Source of the DNA: Brotaphodocola catenula
GTDB lineage: Bacteria; Bacillota; Clostridia; Lachnospirales; Lachnospiraceae
Direction: 5' to 3'
Assembly (NCBI GenBank): GCA_020686985.1
Contig: JAJEPU010000005.1
Span: 1-64,000, forward strand
Length of the DNA stretch: 64,000 bases
In this document: piece after piece, positions 53,435 through 63,251 of the stretch
Numbering within the stretch: position 1 is the stretch's first letter
Layout of the letters: each line of letters begins with the position of its first letter
Position numbers and translations under genes: made by a program
The notes under the pieces: model-generated
What the model was told of the DNA's origin: nothing
Database searches by the model: none
The model's input: only the letters and a program-made list of their open reading frames with translations

Positions 53435-53463
53435 ATTATAGTTGTCTGAAAAATGCTTGTCAA
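53435..53463 (-). promoter_or_regulatory. Consensus promoter of the binding-protein gene
   Basis: On the minus strand TTGACA (53463-53458), a 17-base spacer and TATAAT (53440-53435): both hexamers and the spacing are perfect. Confidence 0.9.
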
Positions 53464-53501
53464 GACTTTTTTCTTTACCACGCTAAATATTCCCAGTAAA
53501 A

Positions 53502-54509
53502 TCACTCCCAGCCAATCGCCGGGCTCTCCACGGTTCGATCACGGAGCATCAGATCCTGAACCGCCTCACCTGCCGGTCTTCCGTCAAACAGCACCTCATT
53601 GACCGCTGTGATGATCGGCATCGAAATCTCATATTTCTTTGCAAGTGCAAGTCCCGCCTTTGCAGAGTAAACACCCTCGACAACCATCTTGACTTCCACC
53701 ATCGCCTCTTCCATCGAATATCCCTTTCCGATCAAGATTCCGGCTCTGCGGTTTCGGCTGTGCATGCTCGCGCACGTCACAATCAGATCTCCGATTCCGG
53801 TGAGTCCACCGAACGTCTCGAGTTTTCCGCCCATTGTGACTCCAAGTCTTGAGATCTCCGAAATTCCTCTCGTGATCAGCGCTGCCTTCGTATTGTCCCC
53901 GTATCCGAGACCGTCCGCAATTCCCGCTGCGAGCGCAATCACATTTTTGAGCGCCCCACCGATCTCAATTCCGGTGATGTCCGAGCTTGTATACACACGA
54001 AAGACCGGACTCATAAAAATACTCTGGATGTACTCTGCGGTCTTTCTGCTCTTCGCGCCTGCGACACACGTTGTCGGCAAAGACCGGCTGACCTCCTCCG
54101 CATGGCTCGGGCCAGACAGCACAGCGATATCCGCATTTGGCAGTTCCTCCTCAAGGATTTCCGACAAAAGATCCAGCGTTTCTGCCTCGATTCCCTTTGA
54201 CGCGTTGACGACAATCTGTCCGTCCCTGACGAACGGTGCCATCTTTCCTGCTGTCTCCCGAATATAGATAGAAGGGACAACTGTTACAACAAGATCCTTG
54301 TCTTTCAGCGCAGTTTCCATATCCGCCGTAAACTCCATATCTGCCGGAAGAATAAGATCCGGAAGATTTTTCTGAACCCGGTTCTCTCTTAAATACCTTG
54401 CATCCTTCTCGAATGCAGACCAGACCGTCACCTGATGTCCGTTTTCATGAACGAGTGACGCAAGCGCAATTCCCCAGGTTCCCCCTCCAATGATGCCAAT
54501 CTGTGCCAT
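53502..54509 (-). CDS. gpsA: Glycerol-3-phosphate dehydrogenase [NAD(P)+]
   Basis: Makes glycerol 3-phosphate from dihydroxyacetone phosphate for phospholipids. The NAD(P)-binding IGGGTWGIALASL is at residues 6-18 and the catalytic Lys lies in GGALKNVIALAAG; VLSGPSHAEE is also typical. The 335 residues match the family. It follows plsY, which uses its product, an obvious functional pair. Confidence 0.97.
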   Translation of the reverse strand: MAQIGIIGGGTWGIALASLVHENGHQVTVWSAFEKDARYLRENRVQKNLPDLILPADMEFTADMETALKDKDLVVTVVPSIYIRETAGKMAPFVRDGQIVVNASKGIEAETLDLLSEILEEELPNADIAVLSGPSHAEEVSRSLPTTCVAGAKSRKTAEYIQSIFMSPVFRVYTSSDITGIEIGGALKNVIALAAGIADGLGYGDNTKAALITRGISEISRLGVTMGGKLETFGGLTGIGDLIVTCASMHSRNRRAGILIGKGYSMEEAMVEVKMVVEGVYSAKAGLALAKKYEISMPIITAVNEVLFDGRPAGEAVQDLMLRDRTVESPAIGWE

Positions 54510-54577
54510 AGTTTTTTCTCCTTATTTTTTGCTTAAGTCCAAGTCGACGTTTATGTGAACTACCCCGACTTAAATAT

Positions 54578-54622
54578 ACAAATACTCCCGAAACCCATTC
54601 TGTCAGATTCCGAGAGTATTCA
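54578..54622 (-). terminator. Hairpin between plsY and gpsA
   Basis: AATACTCtCGGAA pairs with TTTCGgGAGTATT on the minus strand (arms 54620-54608 and 54593-54581), followed by a moderately T-rich TGTATATTT. It may be a partial terminator or processing site inside the plsY-gpsA message. Confidence 0.5.
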
Positions 54623-54626
54623 TGTG

Positions 54627-55268
54627 TTATGCGTTTTTCTTTGCTCCGAGCTTGTTCTCTGTGCCGTTTAAAAGGCGACGGATATTGGTATGGTGTCTCC
54701 ATATTCCCATCAGGGAAATCGCAAGAGCAATCCCGGCAAACTCAGTCTGACAGGAATCTGCCAGACCATAATCCCTGCGAATCAATCCAAAGTAAATCAT
54801 TCCGATCGCAAAGCAGATCATCACAAGAATCGAGCCGAGGGAGACATAGCGCGTGATTGCAACTGCCATCACAAACACGACGAGACAGATCAGCATCAGA
54901 CGCCAGTCTGTCGAGACGAGAAGACCTGCGGAAGCCGCAATGCCTTTTCCGCCCTTAAATCCCATGTAGAACGGGAAATTGTGCCCCAGAATTACTCCAA
55001 ATCCCGTGTAAAGCAGGTAGAGATACAGAGATTCCGGCTGACTGCGAAAGATCACGCGCGTCAGGAGACAGGCAAGGATCATCTTGCCTGCATCTCCGAG
55101 AAAGACCACAAGTCCCGCTTTTTTTCCCATCACGCGAAGAACATTCGTACTTCCTGAATTGCCACTTCCGTAATTGCGGATGTCCATATGTTTTGAACGG
55201 CTGTACAGATACCCCGTCTGAAACAGACCGAAGACATATCCCATCACAAGACAGATCAGACGCTCCAT
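54627..55268 (-). CDS. plsY: Glycerol-3-phosphate acyltransferase PlsY
   Basis: Membrane enzyme that moves an acyl group from acyl phosphate to glycerol 3-phosphate, the first step of phospholipid synthesis. The three conserved loops are seen: GSGNSGSTNVLRVMG (about 35-49), the GHNFPFYMGFKGGKGIA motif and a third C-terminal loop. It has 213 residues with about five helices. The start overlaps the der stop by one base (TAATG). Confidence 0.96.
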   Translation of the reverse strand: MERLICLVMGYVFGLFQTGYLYSRSKHMDIRNYGSGNSGSTNVLRVMGKKAGLVVFLGDAGKMILACLLTRVIFRSQPESLYLYLLYTGFGVILGHNFPFYMGFKGGKGIAASAGLLVSTDWRLMLICLVVFVMAVAITRYVSLGSILVMICFAIGMIYFGLIRRDYGLADSCQTEFAGIALAISLMGIWRHHTNIRRLLNGTENKLGAKKNA

Positions 55269-56596
55269 TACTGCTCCTTCCCGGAACGCTCACGCACGAT
55301 GAATTTCAGTGCGGTTCCCTTAAATCCAAAGGATTCACGAATCCTGTTCTCAAGGTAACGAACATAGGAGAAATGCATCAGGTTCTTGTCGTTTACAAAG
55401 ATGACGAAGGTCGGCGGTTTTACCGCTACCTGGGTCATGTAGTAGAGTTTCAGACGCTTGCCCTTGTCAGACGGCGGCTGCTGCATCGCAACAGCCTCGG
55501 TCATAATCTCATTGAGGACACCGGTTGCAACACGCAGAGTCTGGTTCTCGCGCACCATATCAATCAGATCAAACAGCTTGTTCATACGCTGTCCTGTCAC
55601 CGCAGAGATGAAGAGCATCTCGGCATACGGCATAAAGGAGAGCGTGTCTTTGATCTTCTTTGTGTACTCGTAGATCGTCTTGTCATTCTTCTCGATCGCG
55701 TCCCACTTGTTGACTGCGACGATGATTCCCTTGCCTCTGTCGTGCGCGATTCCGGCAATCTTTGCATCCTGCTCGGTCACGCCCTCAACTGCGTCAATCA
55801 CAAGAATGACCACATCGGCACGCTCCACAGCGGATACAGTACGGATGATGCTGTAACGCTCAAGATCCTCTTTAATTTTGTTCTTTCTTCTGAGTCCTGC
55901 GGTATCGATGAAGACATACTCGGTTCCGTTGTGAACCACCTCGGTATCAACCGCATCACGGGTCGTACCGGCAATGTTGGACACAATCACGCGATCCTCA
56001 CCGAGGATCTTATTGATGATCGAAGACTTTCCAACGTTCGGCTTTCCGATGATCGCCACACGCGGACGCTCGTCCTCTGCATCTTCCATCTGATCAGTCG
56101 TAAAGTGACGGCTTACCTCGTCAAGCAGATCACCGATTCCAAGACGGGAAGCACCGGAAACTGCGATCGGATCGCCGATTCCAAGGTTGTAAAACTCGTA
56201 AATATCGTTGCCAAACTTCTGGAAGCTGTCGACTTTGTTGACTGCCAGAACGACAGGCTTGCCGGACTTTCTGAGCATGTCCGCTACCTTTGCGTCGGAA
56301 TCGACAAGTCCCTGTCTCACATCCACAAGGAAAATGATGACATCTGCCGTGTCAATCGCAATCTGTGCCTGCTCTCTCATCTGGGAGAGAATGATGTCCT
56401 TGCTGTCCGGCTCGATACCACCGGTATCCACCAGTGTAAAGTTCATGTTCAGCCAGGTACAGTCCGCATAGATACGGTCTCTGGTTACGCCCGGGGTGTC
56501 TTTTACGATCGAAATCGTCTCCCCCGCCAGCACGTTGAACAGGGTGGATTTTCCCACATTCGGGCGTCCTACAATCGCTACAATCGGTTTGCTCAT
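55268..56596 (-). CDS. der: Ribosome-associated GTPase Der (EngA)
   Basis: Double GTPase needed for 50S ribosome assembly. The first G domain begins with [12 protein letters not shown] (about 9-20) and the second with [13 protein letters not shown] (about 184); both have DTxG and NKxD motifs ([29 protein letters not shown]). A KH-like domain fills the C-terminus. Start at 56596 has AAGGAG and gives the usual [13 protein letters not shown]. It follows the DUF512 gene by two bases. Confidence 0.98.
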   Translation of the reverse strand: MSKPIVAIVGRPNVGKSTLFNVLAGETISIVKDTPGVTRDRIYADCTWLNMNFTLVDTGGIEPDSKDIILSQMREQAQIAIDTADVIIFLVDVRQGLVDSDAKVADMLRKSGKPVVLAVNKVDSFQKFGNDIYEFYNLGIGDPIAVSGASRLGIGDLLDEVSRHFTTDQMEDAEDERPRVAIIGKPNVGKSSIINKILGEDRVIVSNIAGTTRDAVDTEVVHNGTEYVFIDTAGLRRKNKIKEDLERYSIIRTVSAVERADVVILVIDAVEGVTEQDAKIAGIAHDRGKGIIVAVNKWDAIEKNDKTIYEYTKKIKDTLSFMPYAEMLFISAVTGQRMNKLFDLIDMVRENQTLRVATGVLNEIMTEAVAMQQPPSDKGKRLKLYYMTQVAVKPPTFVIFVNDKNLMHFSYVRYLENRIRESFGFKGTALKFIVRERSGKEQ

Positions 56597-56598
56597 TC

Positions 56599-58056
56599 TC
56601 AAATCTCCTTCAATTCGTATTTATTATGTTCAGTATTTTGTTCAATCTCCGGGTACAGGATTGCATCAACGAGATCCTGTCCGCTTGATTTTACAATATT
56701 CACCGGAACTTGTAAAGCATTTTGCAGTTCCGTGCGCGTCACATCGTCGAGAAAGACCTCTTCCCCGCTTCTAAACATGCATGCCGGAAGCAGCAGTCTC
56801 TGGCCGAGTTTCTGACCGGTCAGCTGGGCTTTTAAATCCTGTCCCGTAATCAGACCTGCAACTGTGATCATCGGACCGAAGAAATCATTGCGGATCTCAT
56901 AGATATGCACCTTTTTCTGCGGAAAGTCCTTCATGATTTTTTCAATCTGCTTTTTCAGATACGGGTAGGCAAGTTTTCCGGTCGCAATCGAGAGTTCCTC
57001 CGCCTCGACTGCCTCCACCGTTTTCTGGCTGTCCGAATCCCCCTGCCTTTTCTGACGCTTATGGCTCTTCTTATTTTTCTGGTCTTTGTGGTGATTCTTT
57101 TTATTCTGTTCCTTTTTCAATTCCTCAAGCGCCTCAGTGACCTCGGTGTCGAGAAGGCGAAGCATGCCGACTCCATTCTCAAGCTGGATATAACCGTCGT
57201 AGCGCTCCTCCTCCGGCATCGGGCGCTCCGCTAAGATATAGAACTCATCACTCGCCTGAACAAAGTGAATTCCGTGCTCTGCATAGATCTTTTTCTGCCA
57301 GCGCTCAATGATCTCAAGTGCATCCTCCGCACGTTTCCTGTCAAACGGTTTCATCGGAAAAAGACCGTCGCGGTACTTCGTAAGTCCAACCGGAACAACC
57401 GACAGACTCTGCATACACGGAATGTACTTTGCGAGGTCTCCGATCGTGCGGTCAAGCTCCTCCCCGTCGTTTACCTCCGGGCAGAGAACGATCTGTCCGT
57501 TCATCGGAATGTCCGCCTGATAAAGACGATCGATGTTCTCAAGCGCCCGTCCCGCAAAGCGGTTGTGAAGCATCTCACAGCGCAGTTTCGGATTCGTCGT
57601 GTGCACGGAAATGTTGATCGGCGCAAGCTTGAAATCGATGATACGCTGAATATCATGCTCTTTCATGTTCGTCAGTGTGACGTAATTTCCCTGAAGAAAT
57701 GAGAGGCGTGAGTCATCGTCCTTAAAATAAAGGGTCTCTCTCATTCCCGGTGGCATCTGGTCGATAAAACAGAAGATGCACTTGTTACTGCATGACTTGT
57801 AATCACTCATCAGACCATTCTCAAAGTTGATTCCGAGGTCCTCGTAGTCATTCTCGATCTCAAGTTCCCACAGCTCACCGTCCGCCTTCTCAATCTCCAT
57901 GACCATGCTCTCGCTGTCAACGTAGTACTCATAGTCAAAGATATCTTCTACTTCATTTCCATTGATTGTCAGCAGGCGGTCTCCTGCCTCAAGCTCGAGC
58001 TCCTCCGCAATCGAACCCGGATCAATGGATTTTATCAAATGACCTTTTTTCTTCAT
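56599..58056 (-). CDS. PDZ-radical SAM-DUF512 protein
   Basis: A 485-residue protein with an N-terminal PDZ-like domain (about 1-65, [25 protein letters not shown]), a radical SAM part with the cluster cysteines in CSNKCIFCF (Cx3CxxC), and the C-terminal DUF512 domain. In other Firmicutes this family is an uncharacterised neighbour of der. A Lys/His/Asn-rich low-complexity insertion (about 315-345, [16 protein letters not shown]) interrupts the DUF512 part. It is the first gene of the der-plsY-gpsA operon. The substrate is unknown. Confidence 0.88.
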   Translation of the reverse strand: MKKKGHLIKSIDPGSIAEELELEAGDRLLTINGNEVEDIFDYEYYVDSESMVMEIEKADGELWELEIENDYEDLGINFENGLMSDYKSCSNKCIFCFIDQMPPGMRETLYFKDDDSRLSFLQGNYVTLTNMKEHDIQRIIDFKLAPINISVHTTNPKLRCEMLHNRFAGRALENIDRLYQADIPMNGQIVLCPEVNDGEELDRTIGDLAKYIPCMQSLSVVPVGLTKYRDGLFPMKPFDRKRAEDALEIIERWQKKIYAEHGIHFVQASDEFYILAERPMPEEERYDGYIQLENGVGMLRLLDTEVTEALEELKKEQNKKNHHKDQKNKKSHKRQKRQGDSDSQKTVEAVEAEELSIATGKLAYPYLKKQIEKIMKDFPQKKVHIYEIRNDFFGPMITVAGLITGQDLKAQLTGQKLGQRLLLPACMFRSGEEVFLDDVTRTELQNALQVPVNIVKSSGQDLVDAILYPEIEQNTEHNKYELKEI

Positions 58057-58208
58057 TTAAATTTTCTTCCCTACTTACTTATAAATTTTTATTAGATTTC
58101 TAAGTTCTACATTCTTTCCATATACCCGTCTTTTTATCATAACAAGATTCCCTCTCTTTGTAAAGAAACAAGACTTTGTTTTTTTTTACGAAATTCGACA
58201 TTTGCCTA

Positions 58209-58238
58209 TTGACTGCCTTGTTTTCAAAATGGTATAAA
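58209..58238 (+). promoter_or_regulatory. SigA-type promoter of the PRPP synthetase gene
   Basis: TTGACT (58209-58214), an 18-base spacer and TATAAA (58233-58238), about 55 bases before the start codon; the ribosome site GAAGGAG follows. Confidence 0.7.
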
Positions 58239-58292
58239 TGAGGATGAATTTAACTTCAATTTAACCGAATATATTTGTGAAGGAGCTTAAAA

Positions 58293-59501
58293 ATGGCAAA
58301 TAATTATGTGTTCAATGATGTTCTTCCGGTTGCACCACTCAAAATCGCAGCTCTGGAAAGTTGCCGGGATCTCGCTGGCAAGGTCAATGACCACATCGTC
58401 AAATTCCGCAGAAACGATACAGAAGAGTTGATTCGTCGCGAAAAAGACCTCAACTATCGCGGTTACGATGTAGATTCTTATCTTCTGAACTGTTCTTGTC
58501 CGCGTTTCGGTTCTGGTGAGGCAAAGGGTGTGATCAACGAGTCTGTCCGCGGTGTCGATCTGTTCGCAATGGTGGATGTCACCAATTACAGCATTCCATA
58601 CACCGTATGCGGATACACCAACCACATGTCACCGGATGATCATTTTCAGGATCTCAAGCGTATCATCGGTGCTTCTGTCGCAACGGCACACCGTGTCAAC
58701 GTGATTATGCCATTTTTATATGAGGGTCGTCAGCATAAGCGCACCAAGCGTGAATCCTTAGACTGCGCAATGGCACTTGAGGAGCTTGTAGAGATGGGTG
58801 TCTCCAACATCATCACCTTCGACGCTCATGACCCGCGCGTGCAGAATGCAATCCCGTTAAACGGATTTGACAACTTCATGCCGACCTATCAGTTCGTAAA
58901 GACTCTGTTCAAGCATGACCGGTCCTTAAAGATTGATAAGGATCACCTGATGATCATCAGCCCGGATGAGGGTGCAATGAACCGCGCTGTTTATCTGGCA
59001 AACAACCTCGGTGTCGATATGGGTATGTTCTACAAGCGCCGTGATTACTCCCGCGTTGTAAATGGAAGAAACCCGATCGTTGCTCATGAGTTCCTCGGTT
59101 CTTCCGTAGAAGGCAAGACCGTTCTGATCATCGATGATATGATCGCTTCCGGCGAGAGTATGCTCGATACCGCAAAAGAGCTGAAGGAGCGCAAGGCTGA
59201 CAAGGTTATCGTTTGCTGTACCTTCGGTCTGTTCACCGGAGGACTTGAGAAATTTGATGAATTTTACAACCGTGGTTACATCGACTATGTCATCACGACC
59301 AACTTAAACTATCGTCCGTCCGAGCTTCTTGATCGCCCGTGGTACTTAGAGGCTGATATGAGCAAATACATCGCTGCCATCATCAACTCCTTCAACCACG
59401 ATGTTTCTATCGGTGCTTCTCTGTCCCCGACAGAAAAGATCCAGAATCTGCTCCGCAGATACCATTCCGACGGATACGATTATATTGGCTCCATCAAATA
59501 A
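58293..59501 (+). CDS. Atypical ribose-phosphate pyrophosphokinase
   Basis: Related to PRPP synthetase, which makes PRPP from ribose 5-phosphate and ATP. The C-terminal PRPP loop VLIIDDMIASGESM and the ATP region YEGRQHKRTKRESL are recognisable, and FDAHDPRVQNAIPLNGFDNF stands in place of the usual DLHAxQIQGFF. The protein has 402 residues against about 315 for Prs; the extra is mainly at the N-terminus, and a segment with CSCPRFGSGEAK replaces the normal start GSFSDGE-like motif. Long forms of this kind occur in clostridia. A standard Prs probably exists elsewhere, and this enzyme may differ in regulation or substrate (inference). Confidence 0.82.
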   Translation: MANNYVFNDVLPVAPLKIAALESCRDLAGKVNDHIVKFRRNDTEELIRREKDLNYRGYDVDSYLLNCSCPRFGSGEAKGVINESVRGVDLFAMVDVTNYSIPYTVCGYTNHMSPDDHFQDLKRIIGASVATAHRVNVIMPFLYEGRQHKRTKRESLDCAMALEELVEMGVSNIITFDAHDPRVQNAIPLNGFDNFMPTYQFVKTLFKHDRSLKIDKDHLMIISPDEGAMNRAVYLANNLGVDMGMFYKRRDYSRVVNGRNPIVAHEFLGSSVEGKTVLIIDDMIASGESMLDTAKELKERKADKVIVCCTFGLFTGGLEKFDEFYNRGYIDYVITTNLNYRPSELLDRPWYLEADMSKYIAAIINSFNHDVSIGASLSPTEKIQNLLRRYHSDGYDYIGSIK

Positions 59502-59562
59502 ATATAATAGCATGAAGGCATAAAATTAGCAGTTAGTAAAATGCAGAATTAACAATAAGAGA

Positions 59563-59610
59563 GGCTATTGCAGGGCAGAAAACGATCTGTTTTGCAATAG
59601 CCTTTTCTTT
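59563..59610 (+). terminator. Terminator of the PRPP synthetase gene
   Basis: GGCTATTGCA (59563-59572) pairs with TGCAATAGCC (59593-59602), followed by TTTTCTTT. Confidence 0.88.
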
Positions 59611-59645
59611 GTTTATACATATGTATATACGGGGGCTCCGTTTTC

Positions 59646-60503
59646 TTATTTTTCTTTTAGGCATAGAAATGCCGAAAGATTTCCACGATCTTTTCCAACC
59701 GCACGATGTGAAAACAGGAAATCCGGGTTACAGCGCGTGCAGATGTCTGTCGTGTGAATGTTCTCCGGCTTTACTCCGCGTTCTGCAAAAATGATCTCAT
59801 TTGCTCTCCAGAGATTCAGCTGATATTTACCGTTTTCCTTGCGGTAGAATAATTCTTTGTGATACTCTGGTGCGAAGGTCGTCGCAAACTCCTCGACAAC
59901 CTCAGCACCGACCTCAAAGCAATCCTGGCAAATGCTCGGTCCAATGCAGGCAATCACATCGGAGGCATTTGTCCCGAAGGCTTTCTCCATCTCATCAAGC
60001 GTCGCCTTTCCCATGCGATGAACCGTTCCTCTCCAGCCTGAGTGAGACAGTCCAATCGCACAATGAACCGGATCAAGCAGGTAGAGCGGCACACAGTCTG
60101 CATAGAAGGTCACAAGCGTAACGCCCGGGATATCTGTAATCAAACCATCCACATCTCTGTAATCGCGCGGATAGACCACACCTTTTCCAAGGTCTTCCTC
60201 CGTGACTCTGCGCACATTCGTCGTATGAGTCTGGTAGGACAGCACCATCTTTTCCATGTCGACATCAAGAACATTTGCCATCCGCTGATAATTCTCCAAC
60301 ACATGCGCCGGGTTGTCCCCTCTTGTGAATCCAAAATTCATTGTCGAGAAAATTCCCTCACTCACCCCGCCGATCCTCGTCGAAAAGGCATGTGACACCA
60401 TTCCGGTCTGCTCAAGCGCCGGAAATGTCAGATAGCAGACTCTGTTTTTCTGATTTATGTTTACCTGTTCTCTTGCATCCTGTTTTCTGATCCAATCTGC
60501 CAT
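59646..60503 (-). CDS. pgeF: Peptidoglycan editing factor PgeF (YfiH/laccase-domain)
   Basis: Multi-copper-oxidase-like (DUF152) protein. In E. coli the homologue removes wrong amino acids from cell-wall precursors, and others act on purine nucleosides. The conserved His/Cys metal site is visible in SYQTHTTNV (His), FYADCVPLYLLDP (Cys) and LSHSGWRGTVH (His). Its 285 residues are slightly longer than usual because of an N-terminal tail of about 20. AGGAGG precedes the ATG. It is convergent with the PRPP synthetase gene; upstream is yraN. Confidence 0.93.
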   Translation of the reverse strand: MADWIRKQDAREQVNINQKNRVCYLTFPALEQTGMVSHAFSTRIGGVSEGIFSTMNFGFTRGDNPAHVLENYQRMANVLDVDMEKMVLSYQTHTTNVRRVTEEDLGKGVVYPRDYRDVDGLITDIPGVTLVTFYADCVPLYLLDPVHCAIGLSHSGWRGTVHRMGKATLDEMEKAFGTNASDVIACIGPSICQDCFEVGAEVVEEFATTFAPEYHKELFYRKENGKYQLNLWRANEIIFAERGVKPENIHTTDICTRCNPDFLFSHRAVGKDRGNLSAFLCLKEK

Positions 60504-60543
60504 CGTCCTTCCTCCTGAAAAGCCTTATAATTCCACACATTTG

Positions 60544-60885
60544 TCAAAATGCATTTTTAATCCAGCGCACCTCGCCCCCGAGTATTGCGACCACATCAAA
60601 ACGGCAGGGTGTCCCTTCCGCATAATGGTTTCGATAGAGATAATATCTTGCGGTATTTCGGATCTTCATCTGCTTCTGCCAGCCGACCGCCTCGGCTGGA
60701 TCTCCGGCCGAGACCGAGCTTCGATACTTGACTTCCACAAAGATGATTGTCCCCTCATCTCTCGCAATCAGGTCAATCTCTCCTGTTCTCGATCGAAAAT
60801 TCTGTGCGAGAATTGTAAGTCCCTGTTTTTTTAGCCATTCTTTTGCGATTTGTTCATATTTTGATCCGACTGCACGGCGATTCAT
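60544..60885 (-). CDS. yraN: YraN-family endonuclease-like protein
   Basis: UPF0102 family, a restriction-endonuclease-like fold of unknown role. The 113-residue protein starts at 60885, whose ATG overlaps the rnhB stop (ATGA); a longer reading gives no extra homology. The nuclease core pattern is seen as GEIDLIARD and FVEVKYRS, i.e. the D-x(n)-ExK motif. The neighbour rnhB is typical for the family, which suggests a link with DNA processing. Confidence 0.93.
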   Translation of the reverse strand: MNRRAVGSKYEQIAKEWLKKQGLTILAQNFRSRTGEIDLIARDEGTIIFVEVKYRSSVSAGDPAEAVGWQKQMKIRNTARYYLYRNHYAEGTPCRFDVVAILGGEVRWIKNAF

Positions 60886-61544
60886 TTTCCGCTTTCCTGC
60901 ATGATCTTTCCGATAAAACTTCTGCGATGGATCGGGCATGGACCATACTTTCTGAGTGCCTCAGTATGCATAGCTGTTCCATATCCCTTATGCTTTGCAA
61001 ATCCGTACTCCGGGAAAATCTTGTCGTACTCGATCATCATGTGATCCCTCGTCACTTTCGCGAGCACACTCGCTCCGGCGATGGAAAGGCTCTTTGCGTC
61101 TCCCTTGATGATCGGTACCTGCGGAATCTCGATTCCCGGGATCGTCACTGCATCGTTGAGCAGAAGATCCGGCTGGACACCAAGACCTGCGATCGCACGG
61201 CGCATTGCCTCATAAGTTGCCTGCAAGATGTTGATCTCATCAATCACATCCGGTCCGACAATACCAACACTCCATGCGACTGCCTTCTCCTGAATCTCAA
61301 CAAAAAGAGCCTCTCTGCGCTTCTCGGAAAGTTTCTTGGAATCATTCAGATACAGGATATCACAATCCGGTGGAAGAATCACGGCACCTGCGACAACCGG
61401 ACCCGCGAGAGGTCCTCGTCCTGCCTCGTCAATTCCGCAGATTGCACTACACGCCGCATAAGTGTCCTCATATTCGCGCATTTTTTTCAAGCGCTCCAGC
61501 TCTGCCTGAAGTTTTTCTCCCTTGAGTTCTCTCAGTGCCATCAC
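60882..61544 (-). CDS. rnhB: Ribonuclease HII
   Basis: Removes ribonucleotides from DNA and cuts RNA-DNA hybrids. Catalytic acids are in GIDEAGRGPLAGPVVAGA (Asp, Glu) and the later SLSIAGASVLAKVTRD region. It has 220 residues. The N-terminal helix ahead of the catalytic domain is normal for clostridial enzymes. The ATG overlaps the rbgA stop by four bases and its own stop overlaps yraN, so three genes are translationally coupled. Confidence 0.97.
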   Translation of the reverse strand: MMALRELKGEKLQAELERLKKMREYEDTYAACSAICGIDEAGRGPLAGPVVAGAVILPPDCDILYLNDSKKLSEKRREALFVEIQEKAVAWSVGIVGPDVIDEINILQATYEAMRRAIAGLGVQPDLLLNDAVTIPGIEIPQVPIIKGDAKSLSIAGASVLAKVTRDHMMIEYDKIFPEYGFAKHKGYGTAMHTEALRKYGPCPIHRRSFIGKIMQESGK

Positions 61545-62458
61545 CTTGCCTCCGTTTTATCTGCTGTTGCTTTTACTTCCGTCTTGTCGGATTCATCCGA
61601 TCTTGGCGGAAGCTCCAGTGTGATTCGACCGAGGCGACCAGAACGGAAATCCTCAATCAGAATTGCCGATGCCTTGCTGTAATCCGGCTCTCCACCCTTT
61701 TTCAGACATCCACGCGCGCGGGCAATCTGGGCAAGGATCTCTCCCGGCTCGTTTTTCTCTTCTTCGCTCATTCCATCTAACTTATAGCGCTCCGTCATCG
61801 TCTCCGGACATCTCTGCATCAGCAGACGAATCAGTTCCACTGCAAGCTCGTCCTTGTTGAGGATCTCATCGTTGATTGATCCGATCATCGCTAAAAGCAG
61901 ACCAACACGCTGATCCTCAAATCTCGGCCAAAGAATTCCGGGAGTGTCGAGAAGCTCTAAAGTCTTGTTGAGACGAATCCACTGATTTCCCTTCGTCACT
62001 CCCGGCTTATTTCCGGTCTTTGCACATGCCTTTCCTGCAAATGAGTTAATAAATGTAGACTTTCCTACATTCGGGATACCAACTACCATCGCACGAACCG
62101 GACGATTTAAAATGCCACGACGGCGATCTCTCTCAATCTTCTCCTTACAAGCCTCCTGCACCACTGCATTAATCTGCTTGATTCCCGCCTTGCTTCTTGA
62201 ATCGAGCTTGACTACAAAACAGCCTTTTGACTGAAACCACGATGCCCACATCGCACTCGCACGCTCGTCTGCAAGATCTGCCTTGTTGAGTAAGATCAGG
62301 CGCGCCTTTCCCTTTCCAAGCTCATCAATATCCGGATTGCGACTTGCAAGCGGTACACGCGCATCTACAAGCTCCACAATCAGATCAATGAGTTTGATAT
62401 CCTCTTTCATGGCTCTCTTCGCCTTTGTCATATGTCCCGGATACCACTGAATATTCAA
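61541..62458 (-). CDS. rbgA: Ribosome biogenesis GTPase RbgA (YlqF)
   Basis: Circularly permuted GTPase for late 50S assembly. LNKADLAD (G4) precedes the P-loop GIPNVGKST and DTPGILWPR (G3). The N-terminal IQWYPGHMTKAKR is a family signature. It has 305 residues. The start codon is TTG, with AGGAGG six bases upstream. A C-terminal ANTAR-like helical domain ends in a charged tail. It follows lepB, a common order. Confidence 0.97.
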   Translation of the reverse strand: MNIQWYPGHMTKAKRAMKEDIKLIDLIVELVDARVPLASRNPDIDELGKGKARLILLNKADLADERASAMWASWFQSKGCFVVKLDSRSKAGIKQINAVVQEACKEKIERDRRRGILNRPVRAMVVGIPNVGKSTFINSFAGKACAKTGNKPGVTKGNQWIRLNKTLELLDTPGILWPRFEDQRVGLLLAMIGSINDEILNKDELAVELIRLLMQRCPETMTERYKLDGMSEEEKNEPGEILAQIARARGCLKKGGEPDYSKASAILIEDFRSGRLGRITLELPPRSDESDKTEVKATADKTEAR

Positions 62459-62507
62459 TTTTTTTCCTCCTATCCCAAATTTATGTTACAAAAGTTGTAT
62501 ACAGTCT

Positions 62508-63047
62508 CTATGATCGTATCAGCCCAAACCCGGAAAGCGGGGCGATCCGAAGCCACACCTTCCCGATAATCTGCTCTTCTCTGATATTTCCCACATTGAC
62601 GAAACGGCTATCCTCACTGCTCTCCCGGTTATCCCCCAGAAGAAAATACTCCTTCTCGTCAAGTGTGATCGGGGTCTCCGCCAGACCTGCAAGCGACACC
62701 GTCCCTGCCTCCTCAAAGACCTCTCCATTGATGTAAACTGTCCCGTTTTGAATGTGAACCGTATCGCCGGGGATTCCAATCACCCTCTTCACATTTGTCT
62801 TCTGATCCTCCCGCTCATACACGACAACGTCCATGCGATCCGGTTTTCCAAAATCATAAGCCATCCTGTTGATCAGAACTACATCCCCCGAATTTAAGAG
62901 GGGTTGCATGGAAGGACCTCCAACTACAATCTGAGAACCAAAAAAATTGAGGAAAAACCAGGCGAATGCCAATGCGACTGCAATATCCACCACCCAGCTG
63001 GACACACGCCGAACCAGGTTGCTTTCATCACTTTGATAAAAATACAC
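62508..63047 (-). CDS. lepB: Signal peptidase I
   Basis: Membrane protease that removes signal peptides. One N-terminal membrane helix (about 19-38) is followed by the catalytic Ser in GGPSMQP and the catalytic Lys in VKRVIGIPGD; the GDNRESSEDSR box is near the end. The 179 residues fit a Gram-positive single-helix enzyme. Translation starts at GTG, with ATGGAG seven bases upstream. It lies between rplS and rbgA, the standard place. Confidence 0.96.
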   Translation of the reverse strand: MYFYQSDESNLVRRVSSWVVDIAVALAFAWFFLNFFGSQIVVGGPSMQPLLNSGDVVLINRMAYDFGKPDRMDVVVYEREDQKTNVKRVIGIPGDTVHIQNGTVYINGEVFEEAGTVSLAGLAETPITLDEKEYFLLGDNRESSEDSRFVNVGNIREEQIIGKVWLRIAPLSGFGLIRS

Positions 63048-63191
63048 GAAAATACTCCATATTCATCTCTGACACAAAAGGATACCTTTACGTTTCTGTA
63101 TGCATTTCTCCATGCATTTTTTACGTAGTTCTTTCTGCATCCCTTCGCGTTATAATCAATGGACGCGTCCTCGACGCATCCTCGACATGTA

Positions 63192-63228
63192 AAATAACAA
63201 AAGGGGGGACAATAAACATTGTCCCCTC
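63192..63228 (-). terminator. Terminator after rplS
   Basis: GGGGACAAT (63226-63218 on the minus strand) pairs with ATTGTCCCC (63213-63205), followed by CCTTTTGTTATTTT. It ends the trmD-rplS transcript before lepB. Confidence 0.85.
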
Positions 63229-63251
63229 TCGTCTACGCAAAATTCGCAAAA

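Noticed and set aside
59614..59627. TATACATATGTATA palindrome
   Set aside because: A 14-bp AT-rich palindrome between convergent genes, after a terminator, has no evident target and can arise by chance.
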